DNA of 64,000 nucleotides, taken from the NCBI GenBank assembly GCA_902779085.1, contig CACYZY010000001.1:62001-126000 (forward strand), in the 5' to 3' direction. Both the position numbers and the translations under genes were made by a program. Positions 27,918-36,538 of this stretch are shown here, in pieces; position 1 is the stretch's first letter; every line of letters starts with the position of its first letter. Source of the DNA: an uncultured Bacteroidales bacterium. Its GTDB lineage: Bacteria; Bacteroidota; Bacteroidia; Bacteroidales; Bacteroidaceae. Below the pieces are notes generated by a model that worked only from the letters and a program-made list of their open reading frames with translations, had not been told where the DNA came from and made no database searches.

Positions 27918-27948
27918 TTTTGTACAGGGTTTTTGCTCCATATATTTG
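27918..27948 (+). promoter_or_regulatory. Promoter of the carB leader transcript
   Basis: TTTG at 27919-27922 and TATATTTG at 27941-27948, 18 bp apart, match the Bacteroidota -33/-7 elements. The transcript would begin near 27955 and meet a strong terminator at 28050-28085 before reaching carB. Confidence 0.6.
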
Positions 27949-27999
27949 CACTTTTGAAAAAACTTTTGTTACTTTGCACAGTTTTTGAAATAAAAAAAG

Positions 28000-28050
28000 A
28001 TGCAAGTACACGTTTCACAACATACGAGTGATAATGAACCAATAATATGA
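28000..28050 (+). CDS. Possible 16-residue leader peptide upstream of carB
   Basis: A short frame starting ATG 28000 encodes MQVHVSQHTSDNEPII and stops with TGA at 28048-28050, exactly where the terminator stem begins. Position is suggestive of a leader peptide, but there is no run of arginine or other regulatory codons and no recognisable ribosome site. The chance that such a frame is accidental is high; it is listed because of its fit to the hairpin. Confidence 0.25.
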   Translation: MQVHVSQHTSDNEPII

Positions 28051-28085
28051 CGCTGTTTCCGTTGTAGGAGGCAGCGTTTTTTTTT
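28050..28085 (+). terminator. Intrinsic terminator in the carB leader (candidate attenuator)
   Basis: An 11-bp stem (ACGCTGTTTCC at 28050-28060 with GGAGGCAGCGT at 28067-28077, two G-T pairs, 6-nt loop) is followed by nine T residues (28077-28085). No gene on the plus strand precedes it, so it must act on a transcript begun in this intergenic region; carB starts 30 bp later. This points to attenuation of carB or to a small RNA of about 130 nt. Confidence 0.85.
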
Positions 28086-28115
28086 AATGATGATAGAGAA
28101 AAACAATATAGCATT

Positions 28116-31100
28116 ATGAAACAAAATTTGAAAAAGGTATTGGTTTTGGGATCTGGCGCGCTGAAAATTGGCCAGGCAGGTGAGTTCGACTACTCTGGCT
28201 CTCAAGCTTTGAAAGCGCTTCGTGAGGAAGGCATCAGCTCAGTGCTGATTAACCCTAATATCGCAACTATCCAGACATCTGAGGGTATTGCTGACAAGGT
28301 TTACTTCCTGCCTATCACTACGGATTTTGTGACCAGGGTGATTGAAAAGGAACGCCCTGATGGCATTCTTCTGGCTTTTGGTGGTCAGACTGCATTGAAC
28401 TGCGGTACTGACTTATTTAAGAAAGGTATCTTAGAGAAATATGGTGTGCAGGTGCTGGGCACCTCGGTCGAGGCCATCATGAATACTGAGGACCGCGACT
28501 TGTTTGTGAAGGAATTGGATAAGATTCCTATGAAGACACCAAAGAGTCACGCCGTTAATAATATGCGTGAGGCGCTGAAGGCAGCCGAGGAGATAGGCTT
28601 CCCTATCATGATACGTTCTGCCTACGCGTTAGGTGGACAGGGTAGCGGTATCTGTCAGAACCAGGAAGAGTTCATGACACTGGCTGAGAGTGCTTTTACT
28701 TTCAGTAGTCAGATTTTGGTAGAAGAGTCACTGAAGGGTTGGAAGGAGATTGAGTTTGAAGTGATTCGTGATGCTAACGACCACTGCTTTACCGTAGCTA
28801 CGATGGAGAATGTCGATCCTCTGGGTATCCATACAGGCGAGAGTATCGTGGTAGCTCCTATCTGCTCACTGAAAGATGAGCAGACCAAGATGCTGCAAGA
28901 TTTGTCAGTTAATTGCGTTCGCCACTTGAACATTGTGGGCGAGTGCAATATTCAGTTTGCTTTCAATGCTGAGACCAACGACTATAGAGTGATTGAAGTT
29001 AATGCTCGTCTGAGCCGTTCTTCTGCTTTAGCTTCCAAGGCTACAGGTTATCCACTTGCTTTTGTGGCTGCCAAGATAGCATTGGGCTATACCCTCGACC
29101 AGATTGGTGAGATGGGTACTCCTAACTCAGCTTATGTGGCACCTCAACTTGACTACCTCATTTGCAAGATTCCTCGTTGGGATCTGACCAAGTTTGCAAC
29201 TGTAAGCCGTGAGATTGGCTCCAGTATGAAGTCCGTTGGTGAGATAATGTCTATTGGACGTTGTTTCGAGGAGGTTATCCAGAAGGGCTTACGTATGATA
29301 GGTCAAGGTATGCATGGTTTCGTTGGCAATAATGTACAGTTTGACGACCTTGATCACGAGTTGTCTCATCCTACCGACTTGCGTATCTTTGCCATTGCTG
29401 TTGCTTTTGAGAAGGGCTATACAGTAGAGCGTGTTGAGGAACTGACAAAGATCGATCCATGGTTCTTGAGCCGCATGAAGAATGTGGTAGATTATATGAA
29501 AAAACTGCAAGGCTATAAGAGCCTTGATGAACTACCAGCAGATGAGTTGCGTGAAGCTAAGCGATTAGGCTTCTCTGATTTTCAGATTGCTCGTTTCGTT
29601 ATCCATCCAACAGGCTCTACTTATGAGAAAGAGAACTTGGAGGTACGTGCCCGTCGTAAGGCATTAGGCATCCTGCCTGCTGTGAAGCGCATCAATACAG
29701 TGGCTTCTGAGCATCCTGATTTGACTAACTACCTGTATCTGACTTATGGCACTGAGGGCTACGACGTGCGTTATTATCATAATGAGAAGTCCGTTGTTGT
29801 ACTGGGTTCTGGTGCTTATCGCATTGGTTCATCAGTAGAGTTCGACTGGTGCTCAGTGAACGCAACGCAGACAGCTCGCAAGTTGGGCTATAAGTCCATC
29901 ATGATCAATTATAACCCAGAAACAGTATCCACCGACTACGATATGTGCGACCGCCTGTACTTCGATGAACTCTCATTCGAGCGCGTGATGGATATCATCG
30001 ATCTTGAAGAACCTCGTGGTGTGGTTGTGTCAGTGGGTGGTCAGATTCCTAATAACTTAGCGATGAAACTGTATCGTCAGTCTGTTCCTGTTCTGGGTAC
30101 TTCACCTGTCAGCATCGACCGTGCCGAGAACCGCGACAAGTTCTCTCGTATGCTCGACCAGCTGGGCATTGACCAGCCAGCATGGCAGGAGCTTACCAAC
30201 CTGGATGATGTGAAAGGCTTCATCCAGCGTGTGGGTTATCCTGTTCTGGTGCGTCCGTCATACGTGCTCTCTGGTGCAGCAATGAACGTTTGCTACGATG
30301 ACAGTGAACTGGAAACTTACCTCAAGGCGGCTGCCAAGGTTTCAAAAGAGTATCCTGTAGTGGTATCGCAGTTCCTGCAGAACACCAAGGAGATAGAGTT
30401 TGACGCTGTGGCGCAGAATGGTGAAATTGTGGAATACGCCATCTCTGAGCATATCGAATTTGCGGGTGTTCACTCTGGTGACGCTACGCTGGTATGCCCA
30501 GCACAGAAGATCTACTACGCAACTGGTCGCAAGATTAAGCAGATCAGCCGTCAGATTGCCAAGGAGCTGAACATCTCTGGCCCGTTCAATATCCAGTACC
30601 TGGCTCGTAAGAACGAGGTGAAGGTGATAGAGTGCAACCTGCGTGCTTCTCGTAGTTTCCCATTCGTTAGCAAGGTCCTGAAGCGTAACTTTATTGAGAC
30701 AGCTACCCGTATCATGTTGGACGCTCCTTACACAAAACCAGATAAGAGTGAGTTTGATATCGACTGGATTGGTGTGAAAGCTCCTCAGTTCTCATTCTCT
30801 CGCTTGCAGAATGCAGATCCAGTTTTGGGAGTAGATATGGCTTCCACCGGTGAGGTTGGTTGCTTGGGTGACGATGTGAACGAAGCGTTGTTACAGGCCA
30901 TGATTGCTGTTGGCTACAAGGTGCCTCGTCCTGAAGTGGGCGTGATGGTGTCATCTGGCGCCATGAAGTCGAAGGTGGACTTGCTCGATGCTTGTCATGC
31001 TATGCACCAGAAGGGCTTCAAGATTTATGCTACCGCTGGTACATCAGCGTTCCTCAATGCGCATGGTGTGACAACAGTACCTGTGTTCTGGCCTGATGAG

Positions 31101-31346
31101 CGCCCTGAGGCTGCCAACAATGTGATGCGCATGATTGCTGGTCATCAGTTCGATCTCATCATCAATGTACAGAAGAACCATACGACTCGTGAGGTAACCA
31201 ATGGCTACCGTATCCGTCGTGCTGCTGTAGATCATAATATTCCGCTGATTACTAATGCCCGCTTGGCAAGTGCGTTTATCGAGGCTATCTGTCAGGTAAG
31301 CGAGAAAGACATCAAGATCAAGAGTTGGCAGGAATACGAACTTTGA
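28116..31346 (+). CDS. carB: Carbamoyl-phosphate synthase, large subunit
   Basis: A 1076-residue enzyme making carbamoyl phosphate for pyrimidines and arginine. It shows the family's duplicated layout: two ATP-grasp halves, the first starting KVLVLGSGALKIGQAGEFDYSG and the second VVVLGSGAYRIGSSVEFD (about residue 565), each with its own R-S/P-A/S-Y-x-L-(G/S)-G motif, and a C-terminal MGS-like allosteric domain from about 935 (GFKIYATAGTSAFL). Length matches the usual 1070-1080. The small subunit carA is not adjacent. A strong terminator lies 30 bp upstream of the start, suggesting attenuation control, and another follows the gene. Confidence 0.98.
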   Translation: MKQNLKKVLVLGSGALKIGQAGEFDYSGSQALKALREEGISSVLINPNIATIQTSEGIADKVYFLPITTDFVTRVIEKERPDGILLAFGGQTALNCGTDLFKKGILEKYGVQVLGTSVEAIMNTEDRDLFVKELDKIPMKTPKSHAVNNMREALKAAEEIGFPIMIRSAYALGGQGSGICQNQEEFMTLAESAFTFSSQILVEESLKGWKEIEFEVIRDANDHCFTVATMENVDPLGIHTGESIVVAPICSLKDEQTKMLQDLSVNCVRHLNIVGECNIQFAFNAETNDYRVIEVNARLSRSSALASKATGYPLAFVAAKIALGYTLDQIGEMGTPNSAYVAPQLDYLICKIPRWDLTKFATVSREIGSSMKSVGEIMSIGRCFEEVIQKGLRMIGQGMHGFVGNNVQFDDLDHELSHPTDLRIFAIAVAFEKGYTVERVEELTKIDPWFLSRMKNVVDYMKKLQGYKSLDELPADELREAKRLGFSDFQIARFVIHPTGSTYEKENLEVRARRKALGILPAVKRINTVASEHPDLTNYLYLTYGTEGYDVRYYHNEKSVVVLGSGAYRIGSSVEFDWCSVNATQTARKLGYKSIMINYNPETVSTDYDMCDRLYFDELSFERVMDIIDLEEPRGVVVSVGGQIPNNLAMKLYRQSVPVLGTSPVSIDRAENRDKFSRMLDQLGIDQPAWQELTNLDDVKGFIQRVGYPVLVRPSYVLSGAAMNVCYDDSELETYLKAAAKVSKEYPVVVSQFLQNTKEIEFDAVAQNGEIVEYAISEHIEFAGVHSGDATLVCPAQKIYYATGRKIKQISRQIAKELNISGPFNIQYLARKNEVKVIECNLRASRSFPFVSKVLKRNFIETATRIMLDAPYTKPDKSEFDIDWIGVKAPQFSFSRLQNADPVLGVDMASTGEVGCLGDDVNEALLQAMIAVGYKVPRPEVGVMVSSGAMKSKVDLLDACHAMHQKGFKIYATAGTSAFLNAHGVTTVPVFWPDERPEAANNVMRMIAGHQFDLIINVQKNHTTREVTNGYRIRRAAVDHNIPLITNARLASAFIEAICQVSEKDIKIKSWQEYEL

Positions 31347-31390
31347 GATTGACTTCAGAGAGTTCTCTCTGTAAGCTAAGAATAATAGTT

Positions 31391-31428
31391 GGTAGAGGTG
31401 AAGTAATAGCTTCATCTCTACCTTTTTT
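31391..31428 (+). terminator. Intrinsic terminator after carB
   Basis: A 13-bp stem (31391-31403 with 31410-31422, one G-T pair), 6-nt loop TAATAG, then six T residues. It lies 45 bp after the carB stop and separates carB from the tRNA promoter. Confidence 0.92.
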
Positions 31429-31460
31429 ATTGATAAATCAAAAAAAAACTGCGTAAAGAT

Positions 31461-31491
31461 TTTGGTAGTAAGAAAATAAACACTACCTTTG
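31461..31491 (+). promoter_or_regulatory. Promoter of the tRNA-Val pair
   Basis: TTTG (31461-31464), a 19-bp spacer and TACCTTTG (31484-31491) match the Bacteroidota consensus perfectly. The first tRNA begins 29 bp downstream. Confidence 0.85.
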
Positions 31492-31519
31492 CATCGCTTT
31501 TCCAAAAAGAAAGAGCCTT

Positions 31520-31594
31520 GGGCGTTTAGCTCAGCTGGTTTAGAGCATCTGCCTTACAAGCAGAGGGTCGGCGGTTCGAATCCGTCAACGCCCA
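31520..31594 (+). tRNA. tRNA-Val (anticodon TAC), copy 1
   Basis: A 75-nt cloverleaf: acceptor GGGCGTT pairs with AACGCCC, D-arm GCTC/GAGC, anticodon stem TCTGC/GCAGA around loop CTTACAA (anticodon TAC, valine), and T-arm GGCGG/CCGTC with TTCGAAT. The discriminator is A31594; the terminal CCA is not encoded. Transcribed with the identical second copy. Confidence 0.97.
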
Positions 31595-31669
31595 CAAGGT
31601 TACCTTTTAGAAGTTGGATTACAACACCGCAAGGTATCTACATAGCTCTTTCAAAAAGAAAAGTCATTC

Positions 31670-31744
31670 GGGCGTTTAGCTCAGCTGGTTTAGAGCATCT
31701 GCCTTACAAGCAGAGGGTCGGCGGTTCGAATCCGTCAACGCCCA
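31670..31744 (+). tRNA. tRNA-Val (anticodon TAC), copy 2
   Basis: Base-for-base identical to the copy at 31520-31594, exactly 150 bp downstream. CCA is not encoded. No promoter of its own was found, so the two are probably cut from one precursor that ends at the terminator at 31755-31783. Confidence 0.97.
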
Positions 31745-31754
31745 CAAGAAAGTG

Positions 31755-31783
31755 GCCTTACAGAGTTTCTGTAAGGCTTTTTT
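31755..31783 (+). terminator. Intrinsic terminator after the tRNA-Val pair
   Basis: A perfect 10-bp stem (GCCTTACAGA with TCTGTAAGGC, 3-nt loop) followed by six T residues. It ends 3 bp before the first ATG of the ydiB-like frame (31787) and 18 bp before the preferred start (31802). Confidence 0.93.
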
Positions 31784-31801
31784 GTTATGACAATGGAATC
31801 A

Positions 31802-32668
31802 ATGATTAACGGTTATACTGAGTTAGTGGGACTAATGGCCAGTCCTATCCGTCACTCTCATTCACCTGCCATGCAGAATGAAGCCTTTCGTAGAGCAGGC
31901 ATCAACTGTGTTCAGTTAGCTTTCGATGTGGACGATACCAATTTAAAAGAGGCTGTACAGGCCATCAGGGTTCTGGGCCTGCGTGGTTCTAACGTATCAA
32001 TGCCCAACAAGACGTTGGTGGGGCAGTATCTTGATAAGCTCTCACATGAGGCACAGCTGATAGGATCGGTGAACACTATAGTAAACGACAATGGGTTGCT
32101 CACTGGTTATTGCACAGATGGTATTGGTTTTATGTCTTCATTGAAAAATGAGGGCATCGATATCAAGGGTAAGAAGATAACGGTAGTAGGAGCTGGTGGC
32201 GCTGCTACGGCCATCCAGATACAGGCAGCATTGGACGGGGTAGCTGAGATCTCTATTTTCAACGTAAAAGATCAGTTCTTTGATGCAGGGAAGGAAACAG
32301 TGAGGAAAATACAGGAGCATACTGCATGTAAAGCTGCCATATACGACTTAGCTGACCAAGATGCATTGCGCCATGAGATTGCTGACAGCTGTTTGCTGGC
32401 CAATGCCACTGGTTTGGGCATGAAACCTTACGAAGGCATTACCTGGTTGCCCGATATAAGTTATCTGCGTCCCGATTTGATAGTGACTGACACGGTTTAT
32501 GTACCTACTATGACTAAATTCTTGGAGATGGCACGTGAGGTAGGGTGTAGATATTTGAACGGTCACGGTATGATGCTTTTTCAGGGTGCTGCTTCTTTTC
32601 AGTTGTGGACGGGTAAGAAAATGGATATAGAGCACATGAAGCAATGGCTGAAGAGGTTGGAGTTTTAG
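31802..32668 (+). CDS. ydiB: Quinate/shikimate dehydrogenase, YdiB type
   Basis: A 288-residue NAD(P)-dependent dehydrogenase of the AroE superfamily. It resembles E. coli YdiB along its length more than the biosynthetic AroE: ELVGLMASPIRHSHSPAMQN near the N-terminus, SMPNKTL with the catalytic Lys, YCTDGIGF with the partner Asp, GAGGAATAIQIQ for the nucleotide, and NGHGMMLFQGA near the end. YdiB oxidises quinate and shikimate. The frame opens at ATG 31787; 31802 fits the YdiB N-terminus better. A three-gene TRAP transporter follows after 17 bp, suggesting salvage of imported quinate or shikimate. No promoter is visible between it and the tRNA terminator. A biosynthetic role cannot be excluded. 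Confidence 0.85.
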   Translation: MINGYTELVGLMASPIRHSHSPAMQNEAFRRAGINCVQLAFDVDDTNLKEAVQAIRVLGLRGSNVSMPNKTLVGQYLDKLSHEAQLIGSVNTIVNDNGLLTGYCTDGIGFMSSLKNEGIDIKGKKITVVGAGGAATAIQIQAALDGVAEISIFNVKDQFFDAGKETVRKIQEHTACKAAIYDLADQDALRHEIADSCLLANATGLGMKPYEGITWLPDISYLRPDLIVTDTVYVPTMTKFLEMAREVGCRYLNGHGMMLFQGAASFQLWTGKKMDIEHMKQWLKRLEF

Positions 32669-32685
32669 AACCATAGTTAGGGGTT

Positions 32686-33249
32686 ATGAGAGGTCAATGG
32701 TCAACAATCAAAGGTCAATTTTCCAAAGTGTGGAATAGGTTGGAGGAAAGCATTATGATATCACTACTATGTAGTATGGCAGTGGTGATGATGATTCAGA
32801 TTTGTTGCCGTTATGTCTTTGGCATGTCGCTTTCTTGGTCGGAAGAAATCACCCGATATATGTTCATCTGGTCAGCTTTCATGAGCATTAGTCTTTGCAC
32901 CAAACTCACCATTTCTATTCGCATAGATGCCATCATCCGTTTGTTTTCTAAGAAGGGCAGGGCGTTGGTGAAGATTTTCAATCTCACAGTGGAACTGGTT
33001 TTCTTCTTGTATTTGATTCCCTATGCATGGCATTACCTGATGTCAACCATTGAGAGCGGACAGGTAAGCCCCGCATGCGGCATACCAATGTATTTCGTAC
33101 AATCCGCACCTCTGGTGTGTTTCTGTTTGTGTAGTGTTCGTATCCTAGAGCGTTGGTTCTTGCAATGGCACAACTACCTGCATAATACAGAATATCGTAA
33201 CTGGGCCGAACTTCGAAAATCAATGCAAGGCAGCCTTCTCAATTCTTAA
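32686..33249 (+). CDS. dctQ: TRAP transporter, small permease (DctQ type)
   Basis: A 187-residue membrane protein with four helices and the DctQ signature RYVFGMSLSWSEEITRYMFIWSAF at about 45-68. It is the small membrane subunit of a tripartite ATP-independent periplasmic transporter driven by a sodium or proton gradient. The dehydrogenase stop is 17 bp upstream and dctM starts 14 bp downstream. Confidence 0.93.
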   Translation: MRGQWSTIKGQFSKVWNRLEESIMISLLCSMAVVMMIQICCRYVFGMSLSWSEEITRYMFIWSAFMSISLCTKLTISIRIDAIIRLFSKKGRALVKIFNLTVELVFFLYLIPYAWHYLMSTIESGQVSPACGIPMYFVQSAPLVCFCLCSVRILERWFLQWHNYLHNTEYRNWAELRKSMQGSLLNS

Positions 33250-33263
33250 TTTTCGATTATAAA

Positions 33264-34553
33264 ATGTCTGCTATCATCACCATATTGCTCTTCTTCGTCT
33301 TCTTGGCATTAGCTATCCCTGTAGCAGTGTCATTGGGTATTGTGTCGGTAATGCCTGGAATGATGGATGACTCATTTACAGCCTCTGCTACCTTTGTGAT
33401 TCGTTCAATGGTTGGTGGCATTGACAGTTTCCCGCTACTAGCAGTTCCTATGTTCGTGCTGGCTGGCGTATTGATGTCACATGGTAAGATATCAGCCAAG
33501 CTGTTCGATGTGTTCTCCTATTTCTTAGGCAGGCGCACGGCAGGAATACCCATTGCGGTGATTATCACATGTCTGTTTTATGGCGCCATATCAGGTTCTG
33601 GCCCTGCTACTGTAGCTGCAGTAGGCAGCATGACCATTCCTTTATTAATAGAACTGGGCTATGAAAAAGATTTCTCGACTGCCATTGTGGCTGTGGCAGG
33701 CGGTTTAGGTGTAATCATTCCTCCCAGCATCCCATTCATTATGTATGGACTGGCTTCGGGCGAGTCTGTCAGTCAACTTTTTATCGCCGGTATCATCCCA
33801 GGCATATTGATAGCATTGTTGCTGACAGGTTATGCCTATTTCTACTGCAAGCATCATGGAGAGGATAAACAGAAGATAGAGGATAAGATAGCAACTTTAC
33901 GTAAAAAAGGATTCTGGAAGGTTTTTGCAGACAGCTTCTGGGCCATACTCAGTCCGATTATTATTTTAGGTGCTATTTATAGCGGTGTTGCTTCCCCAAC
34001 AGAGGCAGCTGTTATATCTGTATTCTATTCCCTTGTGGTCAGTTTATTTATCTATAAGACTGTGCGCATTGGTGAACTCTGGCAGTTTTTGGGCGAGGCT
34101 ATGCGCACCTATGCACCTATATTGTTCATCCTGACAGCCTCCATGGCTTTTTCTCGTGTCATTACCTTGATGCAAGTTCCACAAATTGTGAGTGCTTGGA
34201 TGCTTGGTAATTTCACCAATGCCATCATACTGTTGCTGGTCATCAATGTGTTTTTGTTATTGGTAGGTATGGTGATGGATACCACCCCTGCCATCTTGAT
34301 ACTTACCCCTATCTTGTTGCCCATCACGACAGCCATAGGTTTGCATCCTATTCATTTTGGTGTGATGATGGTGGTAAACCTCGCCATCGGTTTCGTGACA
34401 CCTCCAATCGGCGTGAATCTTTTTGTAGCCAGTTCGCTTACTAAGATATCTGTAGTGCAGATTGCTCACAAGGCAGCTGGTATGATTGTGCTATTCCTCC
34501 TAGCATTGCTACTTATCACTTTTGTCCCACTGATTAGTTTGTTGCTTATATGA
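33264..34553 (+). CDS. dctM: TRAP transporter, large permease (DctM type)
   Basis: A 429-residue protein with about twelve membrane helices, the substrate channel of the TRAP system. Family motifs are FPLLAVPMFVLAGVLMSHG (about 52-70), AISGSGPATVAAVGSMTIP (about 110-128), VIIPPSIPFIMYG and the C-terminal GFVTPPIGVNLFV. It overlaps dctP by 4 bp (ATGA). TRAP systems import organic acids; the neighbouring dehydrogenase suggests quinate or shikimate. Confidence 0.95.
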   Translation: MSAIITILLFFVFLALAIPVAVSLGIVSVMPGMMDDSFTASATFVIRSMVGGIDSFPLLAVPMFVLAGVLMSHGKISAKLFDVFSYFLGRRTAGIPIAVIITCLFYGAISGSGPATVAAVGSMTIPLLIELGYEKDFSTAIVAVAGGLGVIIPPSIPFIMYGLASGESVSQLFIAGIIPGILIALLLTGYAYFYCKHHGEDKQKIEDKIATLRKKGFWKVFADSFWAILSPIIILGAIYSGVASPTEAAVISVFYSLVVSLFIYKTVRIGELWQFLGEAMRTYAPILFILTASMAFSRVITLMQVPQIVSAWMLGNFTNAIILLLVINVFLLLVGMVMDTTPAILILTPILLPITTAIGLHPIHFGVMMVVNLAIGFVTPPIGVNLFVASSLTKISVVQIAHKAAGMIVLFLLALLLITFVPLISLLLI

Positions 34554-35533
34554 AACAAATGATGGTAATATTATTAGTAGTGCTGATTTCGCTGTCTTCT
34601 TGTATAGGGAATGATGAGCAACGTTACGCATGGCCTTTGGGTACATCAAGCCCCGATAATACCGTAACGCAACTCTTTGCAGAGAAGTTTGCAGATGAGG
34701 TGGCGCGTCTTAGTGAGGGGAAGATGAAGATACAAGTCTATCCCAATAGCGTCATTGGTGGTGATAGAGAATTGCTCGAGTCGTGCAAAGATGGTGACAT
34801 TCCGTTTGTTGTGCAGAACACGGCGCCTCAAGTACCTTTCATGGATGACATAGCAGTGTTTGATATGCCCATGCTGTTCGACAGTATCCAGGCAGTTCGT
34901 CGCATCGTTGATCATCCAGCCTTCCTTAGTCGCATCAGTAAGGTATATCTGCGTGCAGGATATGAACTATTGGGCTATGCTGATCAAGGTTTCCGTGTGA
35001 TGACTTCCAATAAGCGTATAGAGCACTTAGTTGACTTCAGAGGTCAGAAGATTCGTACGATGGAAAATCCAAATCACCTTGCTTTTTGGAAAGCGTTAGG
35101 CGCAGCTCCTACACCTATGACTTTCTCCGAGGTCTATATAGGTTTGCAGCAAGGTACCATCGATGCACAGGAGAATCCATATGAGGTAATTGTTTCCAAC
35201 AAACTCTATGAGCAGCAACGCTATGTGATAGAAACTAACCACTTGCCGCATCTCATCTCCCTCATTGTTAGCGATAAATTCATGAGTAAACTTTCTGACA
35301 CACAGCAGCAAATCATTCGGCAGGCAGCTCAAGTTGCAAAGGCCTATGCCCGTGAGCAGTCTGATGCTCGCATAGCTTCACGAATAGAGACTATTGAACA
35401 GAACGGCACACAAATCATACGGCTTAATGAAAATACAAAGGCTGAGATGCGTCAGCTCTCCCAGCCTTTATATGATAGAATCAGACATCAGGTCGATGTT
35501 CAGCTAATCGATAGCTATTCCTCAAACCTATAA
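34550..35533 (+). CDS. dctP: TRAP transporter, substrate-binding protein (DctP type), lipoprotein
   Basis: A 327-residue solute-binding protein. The leader ends in the lipobox SLSSC (Cys18), so it is membrane-anchored, not free in the periplasm. Landmarks are LFAEKFADEVARLSEGKMKIQVYPNS, the ligand-contacting RGQKIRTMENPNHLAFWKALG region (about 162-182) with the conserved Arg of the family's carboxylate salt bridge, and GLQQGTIDAQENP. The gene overlaps dctM by 4 bp and ends 3 bp from the convergent esterase gene. Ligand specificity is not readable beyond the expected organic acid. Confidence 0.94.
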   Translation: MKQMMVILLVVLISLSSCIGNDEQRYAWPLGTSSPDNTVTQLFAEKFADEVARLSEGKMKIQVYPNSVIGGDRELLESCKDGDIPFVVQNTAPQVPFMDDIAVFDMPMLFDSIQAVRRIVDHPAFLSRISKVYLRAGYELLGYADQGFRVMTSNKRIEHLVDFRGQKIRTMENPNHLAFWKALGAAPTPMTFSEVYIGLQQGTIDAQENPYEVIVSNKLYEQQRYVIETNHLPHLISLIVSDKFMSKLSDTQQQIIRQAAQVAKAYAREQSDARIASRIETIEQNGTQIIRLNENTKAEMRQLSQPLYDRIRHQVDVQLIDSYSSNL

Positions 35534-35536
35534 TCT

Positions 35537-36505
35537 TTAGCGCCCAAAGAACTCAGGCAGTGCGGTATATAAGTAATGAGGCGCGAAAGTGCTCGATTCA
35601 TGTTTGCCACCTTCTAATACGCTGTAATAAGCATTCCCTTTCTTAAAGTTGCCGTCGAATAGAAAAGGAGGTTGTGCTTTCATTGCCTCTATTTGGGGTG
35701 TCAATGATTGCTCAGCCATATCCTCAGATCCGGTTAAAGCAAACACGAAATAATCGTTAGCCTTCCATTTATTTTTATCAATGGCATCGGCCAGAGCCTT
35801 TGCAGTAGCAGTAGGTGCCTTCGAACCTCCTAATGTCTCAGTCAGCCAGCAATCGCCGCTTAAAGGCATGAAGTATTTGAAGTAGTCCATTGCTTTGGCA
35901 AATACCCACCAGGTAGTAACTCCTCCCATAGAGAAGCCGCTGAAGGCGCGGTGTTCGCGTGCGGCTTGCAGTCCTTGAGGTGTAGTGTCTTTGGCAAAGG
36001 TGCGATACTTACCTTCAACAGCAGGTATCAGGTCTTCTTTTAATTCTCGTGGGAACACCTGTACCAATGTGCCGGCATTAGGCAGTGAGTCTTCGCGTAT
36101 GTCATTGCGGTAGAACGATGGAGTGACCACTATCATTGGTTTGATCCGCTTGTCTTGTATCATGTGATCTAGATTCTTTCGATTCAGAGAAATAGAATCG
36201 TTGCCACCAAGAAACTTCTCTGCCGTACTTCCACCGCCATGCATGAAATACAGTATATCATAGCGAGTCGTACCATTTTCCTCATATCCATAAGGCAGAT
36301 ATACGTAGCAGTATTTCGTAATTAACTCATCGGTGTCATACAGTTTGGTTTGGTATTCCATCTTCACTACACTCCCTTGCTGTTCTGCATTCTCGTAGTA
36401 GTTCTCTGGTATCAGCTTGACACTGTGGTCAAGATTTGTTGTTTCTTGGCAGCCCATCAGGGTAATGCCTATTACCAGAACCATGATTGTTTTCATTACT
36501 TTCAT
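35537..36505 (-). CDS. Esterase of the CE1/feruloyl-esterase-like family, lipoprotein
   Basis: A 322-residue alpha/beta hydrolase with a lipoprotein leader (lipobox TLMGC, Cys19). The nucleophile elbow is GFSMGG at about 194-199, the oxyanion region YFMHGGG lies at about 86-92, and the catalytic His is probably in GGKHESS near 302. Such proteins (esterase D / CE1 family) remove feruloyl, coumaroyl or acetyl groups from plant polysaccharides or hydrolyse other phenolic esters. It is the last gene of a three-gene minus-strand unit with the acyltransferase (33 bp upstream) and the ABM lipoprotein, and converges on the TRAP operon. Confidence 0.85.
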   Translation of the reverse strand: MKVMKTIMVLVIGITLMGCQETTNLDHSVKLIPENYYENAEQQGSVVKMEYQTKLYDTDELITKYCYVYLPYGYEENGTTRYDILYFMHGGGSTAEKFLGGNDSISLNRKNLDHMIQDKRIKPMIVVTPSFYRNDIREDSLPNAGTLVQVFPRELKEDLIPAVEGKYRTFAKDTTPQGLQAAREHRAFSGFSMGGVTTWWVFAKAMDYFKYFMPLSGDCWLTETLGGSKAPTATAKALADAIDKNKWKANDYFVFALTGSEDMAEQSLTPQIEAMKAQPPFLFDGNFKKGNAYYSVLEGGKHESSTFAPHYLYTALPEFFGR

Positions 36506-36538
36506 TGTTTAAAGTTTTTATAATTCATTCCCATATGT

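Noticed and set aside
31520-31744. Repeated tRNA-Val as att sites of an integrated element
   Set aside because: The copies are complete, functional tRNA genes 150 bp apart with only spacer between them; no integrase gene is near.
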